A DNA stretch of 64,000 nucleotides. Origin: Neoarius graeffei (taxonomy: Eukaryota; Chordata; Actinopteri; Siluriformes; Ariidae). Positions 11,890 to 22,000 of this stretch are shown piece by piece (within the stretch, counting starts at the first letter, position 1; each line of letters begins with the position of its first letter). The DNA lies in contig NC_083570.1 in NCBI RefSeq assembly GCF_027579695.1, forward strand, positions 12,500,551 to 12,564,550, written 5' to 3'. Under the pieces are notes generated by a model. The model was not told the DNA's origin. It saw only the letters and a list, made by a program, of their open reading frames with translations, and did not search any database. Made by a program: the position numbers and the translations under genes.

Positions 11890-12001
11890 CAGTGTTGCCA
11901 GATTGGGGGGTTTCCCGCCCAGTTGGGGGGTTTCAAGTGGATTTTGGCAGGTTTTGAACATATTTTGGACTGGAAAACATCAGCAGTATCTGGCAACACT
12001 G
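11890..12001. mobile_element. 112-bp fold-back MITE
   Basis: Perfect 14-bp inverted ends, CAGTGTTGCCAGAT and ATCTGGCAACACTG, enclose 84 bp. The CAGTGTTGCC terminus resembles small hAT-type MITEs of vertebrates. No clear target duplication was seen. It is nested in the transposon at 11712-14010. Confidence 0.7.
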
Positions 12002-12803
12002 CATGTGCGAGTCAGTGTTTATATAGAGAGCATGCACGTGACGTCACAAGGTCACGTGATATTCGTTATCCGCCATTTTGGACGGCAAGGCCGCGCATAG
12101 AACTTAGACGAACCTGTTCTAATTATCAAGTGTGTGGGAGTAGATCTTTCGAGAATGGTTATATCTTGTTCAGCATTTGGTGTAATCTTCTAATTCAATA
12201 CTCCTAGTACATCTGTTAAGTTGATTTTCAGATTGAATGATAGCTGCATACTTAGAAACTAGACAGTCTCTAACGTTTAAAATGGCTATGCCTAGCCCTA
12301 CTACCCTGGCCTAGTCTATGACAATGTTTTATCTTTTTGGCTCATATATGCCTTTGAAAGGCCAATCCATAGTAGGGATGGCGAAAACTAAAAAAAAATC
12401 TTGACTGACCACCGAGCCTCATTAGCCGGTCAAAGTCGGTTAACCTATGAGTTTAAACAGGGATGCAAATGGCAGATGCCGCCTTTTTCATGGCTGAATC
12501 GCGCAGACCCGATTTTTTTTTTTTTTAGGGGGGGCGTTGGAGTGTCTGAATAATTTCATCAGAGTAAATTCTGTATTAAAATTACTAAATAAGCAAATGC
12601 CTTACAGTCCATGAAAAATAGGAAGTATGAGAAGAAAACAGTAAATCAGAAAGCTGCCCACGTTTTTGATTTACTGTTTTTCAGACAAAAACATACATAT
12701 TTACAACCCTGTCATTATCTGGAACTGAGTTTAAATTTCGAACATTCTTAAGATAAAACGTCCTGCATAGTCTCTTTATGATAAACGTCTTAATGACACT
12801 TAC

Positions 12804-13187
12804 CCGTGAGGTTATCAAGTAGACATTCTTCTTCGGAACCTTCCAGAGGTATAGTTGGGATACCCATCCCGCAACAAAATATTTATAAGCTTCCAGGCTC
12901 TTGTAAGCTTTGAGGGCTTTGCCAGTGTAACACGATTCACGATTAACGAGAAAATTGTAAATGTCATGGTAGGCCAGATCGGGCAAATCGCCGGCACCGC
13001 AGCTCCGAATTTCCCTGAACAAGGATTGCGGCAAGTTGTACGGATCTGCAATCCCCAACCTGGAACACTTTTCCATATAATGCTGCCTCACGTCACCTTC
13101 AAGATGCTGAACAAACTTAGACAAGTAATCGCGCGATGTAGATGGGGTATTTTCCGAATTTTCTTGGGGATTACTCCCTGGATCCAT
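12804..13187 (-). CDS. Single coding exon resembling the N-terminus of a SWIM/YqaJ-type protein of animals (fragment)
   Basis: From the ATG at 13187 the frame runs 128 codons without a stop and ends exactly at a consensus splice donor (G|GTAAGTG). The protein has a serine/proline-poor start and then the pattern DLPDLAYHDIYNFLV ... KAYKSLEAYKYFVAGWV. I associate this pattern (DI-x-NYL followed by KAYKSLEAY) with N-termini of SWIM zinc-finger/YqaJ-recombinase-like proteins common in fish and invertebrates. That link is from memory and unverified. The downstream exons are absent, so the exon is a fragment carried inside a TIR transposon. It could be a captured host exon or part of a transposon-encoded gene. 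The domain name is low confidence; the exon structure is better supported. Confidence 0.5.
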
Positions 13188-14016
13188 TACGCTTGGGCAA
13201 GGTAAACTATACTGATGCCGTCCAATATGCCGGAGTGGGCGGAGTACACATGTGCAGGTCACGTGACTGCACATCCTCTATAGGCTTAAATTCTGTTACT
13301 GAAAGTGTATTATGTTTACAGTGAAGGACTGTGTGCACTTTACATTATTTTTTTACTTAATATAAGAAATTAATGGATGCCAATGTTTTTGCCAAAATGG
13401 TATTTTATTTTCCATTGTTTAGGCAGCTTCAGCATCATACTGTGAGATTCTGTTCAAATTGTTTTTTTCTTCTATGAAGCCTGAGCCATTTATTTTATTA
13501 GTTTATAATTATTGTTTAATTTAGTCTTCAGGAGAGACTGCCTGCACACAGTACTAGTATTAATAGTTTTTTTTTCTTACATGAAAGCTGAGGCATTTAT
13601 ATTATATTTTAAGGTAACTTCATGTTGTGCTGTGAGGTTCTATGCACTTTAACTTTTGAACCAACAGGTGCATTTGGATAAGTAAAGCCTATTTTTCTGC
13701 ATTTTTGTAGTCGTGGTAATCTTTTATATTGGTAAAGTTGTTTATAGGACCATTTCTCAGTGTCTTTGTTTTTTTAATCAATAGTTTTTCAGTAATAACT
13801 TAATATTTAACACATCACTCAATTTTAATCACAAAAAGAGAAAATTGCAACAATTTCTTGCAACTTTCACTTCCTCCCGCAATGTAATCGCAACAAAAAC
13901 CTAAAAAACACAGCAACTTTCATCGCAATGTTTTGGAAAACCCCCCGCAACATCAGACATTTTAGCCCGCAACAATCACAAAAAAGGCCCGCGAAATCCT
14001 GGGGGGACTGGTTAAG

Positions 14017-14502
14017 GCCAGCTATGGCTGCAGCCTTGGTGAAGAGCACACATCAGTTGTAAACAATAAATTCACGGGTTAAAGCGGCAAGCTATGAGTC
14101 AGCCATGTTTATTATTTCAGTTTGTGTTCAGTTGTGTAAATGTGAACTAGTTTAACTGCAAGAGAGATTTATTCTGTTATATTAAGTGAGCACTTAATGT
14201 ACTTAATGTACTTTATGTCCAGTTAAAGAAAATACTCTTTTAATGAGAGATAATGATGTGTGTTTGAGAGAAAAGTGTATATGGTACATGATTGGTGATG
14301 GACAGATGACATGATAAAATGGGAAAATGTTTATCTTTGGTTTGATACAAATTTTGATATGTTTATTTCTTGAAAATATGAAAGTATATACATTTAACGT
14401 GAATGTTATCTAAAATGGTTAATACCAGTGCTTTAATGCAGACATAATAACAGAAATAATTCATGATTGCAGTGAAAAGGTTAAAATGAAAGTGAGAATA
14501 AA
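14017..14502. other. Unassigned AT-rich stretch
   Basis: No gene, long repeat or recognisable transposon end was found between the right end of the TIR transposon and the second 69-bp repeat. Confidence 0.4.
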
Positions 14503-14571
14503 CATAATCCAGATGAATGGAGAATGAGCAACAGTTGTCCTGCTTCGCTGATTTCTGTCTTATATTTCCAG
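14503..14571. repeat. 69-bp direct repeat, copy 2 (partner 11351-11419)
   Basis: See 11351-11419. This copy also ends in TTATATTTCCAG but is followed by a different sequence, CTCCTTTCAGAGG. Confidence 0.8.
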
Positions 14572-14872
14572 CTCCTTTCAGAGGATTATCTATATATCTG
14601 TCAGCGGAGACCAAGCCGGGACCTGCTACATTAATCGTAAGGATATCACAACCCAGGAGAAGTTGGAGTGAACCATCTTCTGTTCTCAGAAATGATTATT
14701 TAATTTGTGCTTTAAAATATTGAGAGATTTTTTCACTGAAAGTTAAAAACTGACTGTAATTTTTCTGAGAACATGGTTACCTGCTGTAATTAATGAACAT
14801 AGAGACCAAAATAAAGCAGAAACTGTAGTTACCTGCTATGGTGACTGTGGGGCATTGAAATATATCTTGTAT

Positions 14873-14975
14873 CTTATCAAATCAAATCAAAATTTATTTG
14901 TCACATATACAAATCATACAGAGTATGACATGCAGTGAAATGCTTATTGCAGTGCTCCGTAGGTCGTGAAGATGG
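14873..14975 (-). mobile_element. 3' tail fragment of a LINE or SINE
   Basis: A short (ATCAA)n run is followed by AATTTATTTGTCACATATAC and GTATGACATGCAGTGAAATG. This pattern is known to me from 3' ends of teleost non-LTR elements, read on the minus strand. No coding part is present. Confidence 0.5.
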
Positions 14976-15092
14976 GGGGGGGGGAGTAAAAAGGAAAGGG
15001 AGTAAAATAGAATGTAATAAATTGAATAAAAAACAAGAATAAAAAAAAGTGTGATGGCATGCTCTGCAGAATATACATAATATACAGAATAT

Positions 15093-15093
<1 letters not shown>

Positions 15094-15147
<54 letters not shown>
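15094..15147. repeat. (CA)n microsatellite abutting a Tc1 end
   Basis: About 26 CA units that run directly into the terminal inverted repeat of the Tc1 element. The left TA target dinucleotide is not visible because of it. Confidence 0.95.
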
Positions 15148-15148
<1 letters not shown>

Positions 15149-16722
15149 CCCCGATTCCAAAAAAGTTGGGACAAAGTACAAATTGTAAATAAAAACGGAA
15201 TGCAATAATTTGCAAATCTCAAAAACTGATATTGTATTCACAATAGAACATAGACAACATATCAAATGTCGAAAGTGAGACATTTTGAAATTTCATGACA
15301 GCAACACATCTCAAAAAAGTTGGGACGGGGCAATAAGAGGCTGGAAAAGTTAAAGGTACAAAAAAGGAACAGCTGGAGGACCAAATTGCAACTCATTAGG
15401 TCAATGGGCAATAGGTCATTAACATGACTGGGTATAAAAAGAGCATCTTGGAGTGGCAGCGGCTCTCAGAAGTAAAGATGGGAAGAGGATCACCAATCCC
15501 CCTAATTCTGTGCCGACAAATAGTGGAGCAATATCAGAAAGGAGTTCGACAGTGTAAAATTTCAAAGAGTTTGAACATCTCATCATCTACAGTGCATAAT
15601 ATCATCAAAAGATTCAGAGAATCTGGAAGAATCTCTGTGCGTAAGGGTCAAGGCCGGAAAACCATACTGGGTGCCCGTGATCTTCGGGCCCTTAGATGGC
15701 ACTGCATCGCATACAGGCATGCTTCTGTATTGGAAATCACAAAATGGGCTCAGGAATATTTCCAGAGAACATTATCTGTGAACACAATTCACCGTGCCAT
15801 CCGCCATTGCCAGCTAAAACTGTATAGTTCAAAGAAGAAGCCATATCTAAACATGATCCAGAAGCGCAGATGTCTTCTCTGGGCCAAGGCTCATTTAAAA
15901 TGGACTGTGGCAAAGTGGAAAACTGTTCTGTGGTCAGACGAATCAAAATTTGAAGTTCTTTATGGAAATCAGGGACGCCATGTCATTCAGACTAAAGAGG
16001 AGAAGGACGACCCAAGTTGTTATCAGTGCTCAGTTCAGAAGCCTGCATCTCTGATGGTATGGGGTTGCATTAGTGCATGTGCCATGGGCAGCTTACACAT
16101 CTGGAAAGACACCATCAATGCTGAAAGGTATATCCAGGTTCTAGAGCAACATATGCTCCCATCCAGATGACGTCTCTTTCAGGGAAGACCTTGCATTTTC
16201 CAACATGACAATGCCAAACCACATACTGCATCAATTACAGCATCATGGCTGTGTAGAAGAAGGGTCCAGGTACTGAACTGGCCAGCCTGCAGTCCAGATC
16301 TTTCACCCATACAAAACATTTGGCGCATCATAAAACGGAAGATATGACAAAAAAAGACCTAAGACAGTTGAGCAACTAGAATTCTACATTAGACAAGAAT
16401 GGGTTAACATTCCTATCCCTAAACTTGAGCAACTTGTCTCCTCAGTCCCCAGACATTTACAGACTGTTGTAAAGAGAAAAGGGGATGTCTCACAGTGGTA
16501 AACATGGCCTTGTCCCAACTTTTTTGAGATGTGTTGTTGTCATGAAATTTAAAATCGCCTAATTTTTCTCTTTAAATGATACATTTTCTCAGTTTAAACA
16601 TTTGATATGTCATCTATGTTCTATTCTGAATAAAATATGGAATTTTGAACCTTCCACATCATTGCATTCCGTTTTTATTTACAATTTATACTTTGTCCCA
16701 ACTTTTTTGGAATCGGGGTTGT
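15145..16722 (+). mobile_element. Tc1/mariner element A with IR/DR ends
   Basis: Inverted ends of about 200 bp start ACAACCCCGATTCC and end in the complement. Each end holds two direct repeats sharing AAAAAAGTTGGGAC (left: about 15156-15172 and 15311-15326; right: mirror copies near 16513-16530 and 16694-16712). This is the IR/DR layout of Sleeping Beauty-type Tc1 elements. The right end abuts TA. The transposase lies between the ends on the + strand. Length about 1.58 kb, normal for Tc1. Confidence 0.9.
15478..16351 (+). pseudogene. Tc1 transposase, inactivated (DD34E family)
   Basis: The natural start is MGRGSPIPL at 15478; an in-frame ATG at 15424 lies upstream. The N-terminus has paired helix-turn-helix regions (QCKISKSLNISSSTVHNIIKRF), and the first catalytic aspartate is in VLWSDESKF. 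A TGA at 16168 interrupts the frame; beyond it the second catalytic aspartate is kept (FQHDNAKPH). The position of the third catalytic acid reads SPIQNIW instead of the usual SPIENIW, a glutamine for glutamate. A second stop follows KRKI at about 16345. The protein acted in the nucleus on its own ends when alive. Two independent lesions make it dead. Confidence 0.88.
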
Positions 16723-17284
16723 ACATAGAGGGCCAAAAATTTACATACAGCACACCTAATATCTGGGTAAAATGTCTCATAGCAAGTCACTTTGACCAAA
16801 CATTTTTTGTTTACCATGAACAAGCTTCTGGCTGAATTCTGGTTGGATATTTCACGACTCTTCATGGTAGAATTGGTAGAGTTCAATTAAATTGTGTTGT
16901 TTTTCTTGGCATGGACTTATAAGCACGGTCCATATATTTTCAGTCAGGTTGAAGTCAGGGCTTGTTTTAAGCTTAATGTTTGGCCCCGGTCACACCGCCC
17001 GAACTTTGCTGGAGCGTTCCTTGAACGGTAGGGAGGGGGGGGGGCCGAATTTCGACAACGCTCGTCACCGCGCACAAAATAGGAAAAAAATCGAAAACAC
17101 GGGCGTTGGCTTAGCGGTGCACCGCTGAAGCCGGCGTTGCTTTAGCGTTGGTTTAGCGGTAGCGAGCGTTGGTTTAGCGGTGACGCGAGCGTTGGTATAG
17201 CGGCGTTCTGTGCATGCGGGCTTTGGCTCGGCGGGGGTATAAATTTGGTTTAGCAGCATACCGCTTGTGACTACAGAGCTGAAC

Positions 17285-17391
17285 GGATCGTTTTGATACA
17301 AGTTCTGATAGATTTTTGAGAGAAGCTCCACCATCAGCTTGTCATACAGTCCATGTTCAGGCCTTCTCAGTATCCACTGTCTGACCCACAC
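17285..17391 (-). pseudogene. Harbinger transposase fragment (second exon start)
   Basis: Encodes WVRQWILRRPEHGLYDKLMVEL, here split as WVRQWILRRPEHG and LYDKLMVEL, matching the N-terminal block of HARBI1-like nucleases just before the catalytic region. The reading frame then runs into subterminal repeats, so the DDE domain has been deleted. Upstream, an acceptor-like pyrimidine tract precedes it. Confidence 0.75.
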
Positions 17392-17439
17392 AACTCTGTC
17401 TCTCCTTCTTCTCTCTCTTCTCCTTTTTTTTTCTAGTTA

Positions 17440-17868
17440 AAATTCTTATTACTGTTCTGTTGTCTGTATAGCTTTTCCCCTTTTTTCACTGTTGTTTAGT
17501 TGATCTTATCATATTTTTATCTATAAAAACGTTTGTTATTAATATTATTATTTATATTACTTTATACTTTTTTATTATCATTCATATTACTTTATTTTTT
17601 GTTTATTGTTTATTGGCAGTCAGATTATTTCTATTTTCATTATGTTTTTGCTGTCTTTTCCTTAATGTTATTATTATTTGCTATTATATTATCTTTATCA
17701 TTATTTAATCATCATTTAATATTTACTATTAATATATACAACATTTTACTTTATAATTGTTATCCATAGGTACTAGTCATACTTTTTGAAATCAAATTTT
17801 ATAATCAAATTCCAGTCTAGTCTATACAATGCATTTTCATTGTCTACTAGTCTAGTCAATTTAAGTCA

Positions 17869-17902
<34 letters not shown>

Positions 17903-17960
17903 TTATTATTGTGGTTGTTGTTGTTATTATTATTATTATTTTCACCATTTACATAGTACA
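17440..17960. other. AT-rich filler with (TTA)n runs
   Basis: Low-complexity T/A-rich sequence inside the Harbinger element, including a (TTA)n/(ATT)n run at about 17873-17905. Frames across it are artefacts. Confidence 0.7.
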
Positions 17961-18120
17961 GTGAGTCAATATTAAGTCAAATCATAACGTTGCCATTGCT
18001 GTTTTACGTGTTTTAATGGGACCACAATGGAAATAAGTGCTTGCGCTTTCTTGTGTAATCCTGATTTTAATGTATTTTGTACTTCATTTTACATTATGAT
18101 CGAATCAAATCAAATCAAAT

Positions 18121-18214
18121 AAAAAAATCTGTCAACAGCTTGTTGCAATCTGAGGAGGTTCTGATTCTGCTGCTGGACTAGTGCACCAATCATAGCAAGT
18201 CTCGCAGCATCCAT
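18121..18214 (-). pseudogene. Harbinger first coding exon fragment
   Basis: From the ATG at 18214 it encodes MDAARLAMIGALVQQ then QNQNLLRLQQAVD, a known start of fish Harbinger transposases. It lies upstream (on the minus strand) of the fragment at 17285-17391, in the expected order. Confidence 0.65.
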
Positions 18215-18742
18215 GGTGATACAGTTTTACTGTAACTTTGAGAAAATTCGATATAGATGAGGTCTGAACTCAATGGCAGCTCGATTCCAAATGAGCTCCT
18301 GGTCCATTTCTCCCCGTATTTATAGCCAAATTCTGGTCCCGCTCCGACACCTCTATACCAACGCCAAACCAAAGTTCATCGCCGCCATGGATAGCTGCTT
18401 CAATGCCCGACACCGTTCCAGCAACCCCGTGTCCGCTCGTAAAACACTTACAACCGCTCCACCGAAGTTTGTGCAACGTTTAATCACCGCCCGGGCAATG
18501 CTGGCGAAGCAGCGGTGGTCCAGCGTTCAAGATTTCTGCGTTGGCCTAGCGGACCCAAGCGTCCACGAACTTGCGTCTAGCGGTGCCAAACTTTGACTGG
18601 GCGTTGGTGGAGCGGGGGTGAACTTTGCCGGGGCGGAAAATTGCCCCCTCCTCACCGCTCGCAATATTTTGTGCAGCTCAAAACTTTCGGAGCGGTAGGA
18701 GGGCCCCTCGAGAAACATCAGCGGTGGCCGAGCGTATACGGC

Positions 18743-19048
18743 TGTAGCGCGTATCGAGTGTGGGTGGAGCACAGAGGACGGCAGGACAACGTTTGGAGGC
18801 AGACAAGGCGATTTATTTTTACAACTTTTCAGTAATCTCATTCATTCATTCACACGCACACACTTGTCTGGTCCCGGGTTGCGCTCCCTCTCCTCTCTCT
18901 CTGCCTCCTTAAATAGGGAGCGGTTACTGGGAAAACACACACACAAACACAGGTTAATTATCCTCAGGTGTCGTGATTCTGCCACTCACCTTCCCCGGCT
19001 CCACCCTCCTGTCACAGACCGGCGCTTGACCACGCCCCCGCTGCCACA
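18743..19048 (-). repeat. 3' LTR of the Gmr1-like element (306 bp)
   Basis: TG...CA ends on the minus strand. It contains TATTTAAGG as a probable TATA element (18909-18917, minus strand). Full length compared with the family copies at 53218-53529 (312 bp) and 59908-60223 (316 bp). Confidence 0.92.
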
Positions 19049-22000
19049 TACCCCCACCGCCCGACTCAGGCCGGGCGCTCGTCTGGCCCGCAGCCAACTC
19101 CCCCCCCCCCCTTGACGGGAGAGGAAGTCCGCCACGACCATCTGCGCCCCCGGCCTGTGGACCACCTTGAAGTTGAAGGGTTGGAGTGCCAGATACCAAC
19201 GGGTGATCCGCGCGTTGGCATCCTTCATGCGGTGGAGCCACTGGAGGGGCGCGTGGTCCGAACAGAGAGTGAAAGAGCGCCCCAGCAGGTAGTAACGGAG
19301 GGCGAGGACCGCCCACTTAATCGCCAGGCACTCTTTTTCAATTGTGCTGTAGCGCCCCTCACGCACCGACAGCTTCCGGCTGATGTACAGGACCGGGCGG
19401 TCCTCCCCCTCCACCTGCTGGGACAAAACGGCCCCCAGCCCTCTGTCCGACGCATCGGTCTGCAACACAAAAGGGAGAGAGAAGTCAGGGGAGTGTAAAA
19501 GTGGCCCCCCACACAGTGCAGCCTTTACCTCAGAGAAAGCCCGCTGGCACTGCTCCGTCCACTGGACCGGATCTGGCGCCCCCTTTTTAGTGAGGTCAGT
19601 CAGCGGGCTGGTGACGTCCGAATAATTAGGTATAAACCTACGATAGTAGCCAGCCAGCCCCAGGAACTGCCTCACCCCCTTTTTGGTCTTGGGCCTCGGG
19701 CAGGCCGCAATCGCTGCTGTCTTATTAATTTGGGGACGCACCTGCCCGTTGCCCAAGTGGAAGCCCAGATACCGTACTTCCACCCGCCCAATCGCACACT
19801 TCTTCGGGTTGGCAGTGAGTCCCGCCCGCCTCAGCGACCTAAGGACGGCCCTCAGGTGTTGTAGGTGCTGCTGCCAATCATTACTATAAATGATGATATC
19901 ATCTAGGTAAGCGGCGGCATAGGTGGCGTGGGGCCGGAGGACCCGGTCCATCAGCCGCTGAAACGTAGCGGGCGCCCCAAACAGCCCAAAAGGAAGTGTG
20001 ACGAACTGGTGTAAGCCGAACGGTTTGGAAAAGGCCGTTTTTTCCCGGGATAATGGAGTCAAGGGGATCTGCCAATATCCCTTCGTCAAATCCAGTGTCG
20101 AGTAAAAGCGAGCCGTGCCTAGTCGATCGAGCAGCTCATCAATACGAGGCATTGGGTATGCATCAAATTTAGACACCGCGTTGACTTTTCTATAGTCCAC
20201 ACAGAACCGGACCGAGCCGTCGGCCTTGGGAACCAAGACCACCGGGCTGCTCCAGTCACTGTGGGACTCCTCGACGATGCCCATTTCGAGCATGGCCTGA
20301 AGTTCTTCCCGAACCACCTTTTTTTTGTGTTCGGGTAATCTATAAGGACGGCTCCGCACTACCACCCCCGGGGGCGTCTCTATGTGGTGTTCTATGAGGT
20401 TAGTGCGACCGGGCAGGGGCGAGAACACATCCGAAAACTCGGCCTGCAACTGGGCGACCTCCGTGAGTTGGGTCAGGGAGAGGTGGTCTCCACAGGGGAC
20501 CGGAGAAGTACGTGATGCCAATGACCCTTTTTGGACCTCTGGCCCCAGCTCCGCCTTCTCCGGAACTACCGACACCAACGCCACGGGGACCTCCTCGTTC
20601 CAGAGTTTCAGCAGATTGAGGTGGTAGATCTGTAGCGCCCCCTCCCTGTCCGTTTGCCTAACCTCATAGTCGACGTCCCCAACTCGCCGTGTGACCTCAA
20701 AGGGTCCTTGCCACTTGGCGATTAATTTGGAGCTCGACGTGGGCAACAGGACGAGTACCTTATCTCCCGGAGTGAACTCTCTAAGGCGCGTGCCCTTGTT
20801 GTACAGGCGGGCTTGCCATTCCTGGGCCTGCCGCAAATTCTCCTGAGTTAGGTGGGTGAGCGTGTGGAGTTTTGCGCGCAGATCCATAACATACTGAATT
20901 TCGTTTTTGCTCGGTGAAGGTCCCTCCTCCCAATTTTCCCGCAGTACATCTAAGATGCCGCGCGGCTTACGCCCATATAATAATTCAAACGGGGAGAACC
21001 CCGTGGAGGCTTGGGGGACCTCTTGCACTTCAAACAACAAGGGTTCGAGCCACTTATCCCAGTTACGTGCGTCCTCACTTACGAATTTTTTGATAATATT
21101 CTTGAGGGTGCGGTTGAACCGTTCAACTAAACCGTCCGTCTGTGGGTGATAAACACTGGTGCGGATCGGCTTAATACCCAGTAGCCCATACAGTTCGCTC
21201 AGTGTTCGTGACATAAACGAGGTGCCTTGGTCAGTCAGAATCTCTTTCGGGATTCCAACCCGGGAGATGACGTGGAAGAGGGCCTCCGCAATACTGCGTG
21301 CTGAGATATTGCGAAGAGGCACCGCTTCCGGGTATCGCGTTGCATAGTCCACCAGAACCAATATAAAGCGGTACCCTCGTGTTGACCGATCTAATGGCCC
21401 GACGAGATCCATCCCAATTCTTTCGAACGGGGTCTCGATTAATGGTAGGGGGCGCAAGGGCGCTTTTGGAATGGCCGCTGGATTTACTAACTGGCATTCA
21501 CGGCACGCTGTACACCACTTACGGACGTCGCCGCGAATCCCCGGCCAATAGAATCGGGCCATTATCCGGGCGAGTGTCTTATCCTGTCCGAGGTGTCCAG
21601 CCATGGGATTAAAGTGAGCCGCCTGAAATACCAATTCCCGGTGGCTCTTTGGAATTAGCAATTGGGTGACTCGCTCTTTCGTCTGAGTGTCCTGCGTCAC
21701 TCGGTATAACCTATCCTTCAAAATGGAAAAATAGGGGAAGGACGGGGTGGCGCCCGGCGGGAGCGTCTGACCATCGATTACTCTCACTTGGTCAAATGCG
21801 TGTCGCAGAGTCTCGTCTCGCGATTGTTCCAGTGGGAAATCCATGAGGGATTCCCCAATAGAAAGAGGAGGGGCCGGTGGCTCCTCACTCTGTCGCGGAG
21901 ATGACGTAGACGGCTCTGCGACCGCAGCTCCAGCCAAAGCGACACCGGGACCCTCCCCTGTTAACCGGCAGGACCCACTCTTTATTAGGCATGCCATTAA

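Larger units (their letters stand above)
11712..14010. mobile_element. TIR DNA transposon (hAT-like ends, CAG...CTG) carrying a coding exon
   Basis: The left end CAGACCCTCCAGGATTTCGC matches the complement of the right end GCGAAATCCTGGGGGGACTG. It is flanked by GTTAAG at 11706-11711 and again at 14011-14016, an apparent 6-bp target duplication. Both subterminal regions are rich in repeated GCAACTTT/TTGCGAT motifs. Inside lie a 112-bp MITE (11890-12001) and a minus-strand coding exon (12804-13187). A fragment of the same left end also occurs at 34936-35008. No transposase was recognised, so the element is non-autonomous or uses an unfamiliar protein. The CAG ends suggest hAT, but hAT normally makes 8-bp duplications. 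Confidence 0.7.

Noticed and set aside
15094-15147. CRISPR-like or other regular array
   Set aside because: Simple CA microsatellite; no spacer structure anywhere in the window.
16982-18742. CpG-island promoter of an unseen host gene
   Set aside because: The GC-rich part ends exactly at Harbinger inverted repeats and consists of subterminal repeats.
19112-19498. Plus-strand frames in 19-23 kb
   Set aside because: They are shadows opposite the GC-rich pol frame, which carries all the recognisable motifs.
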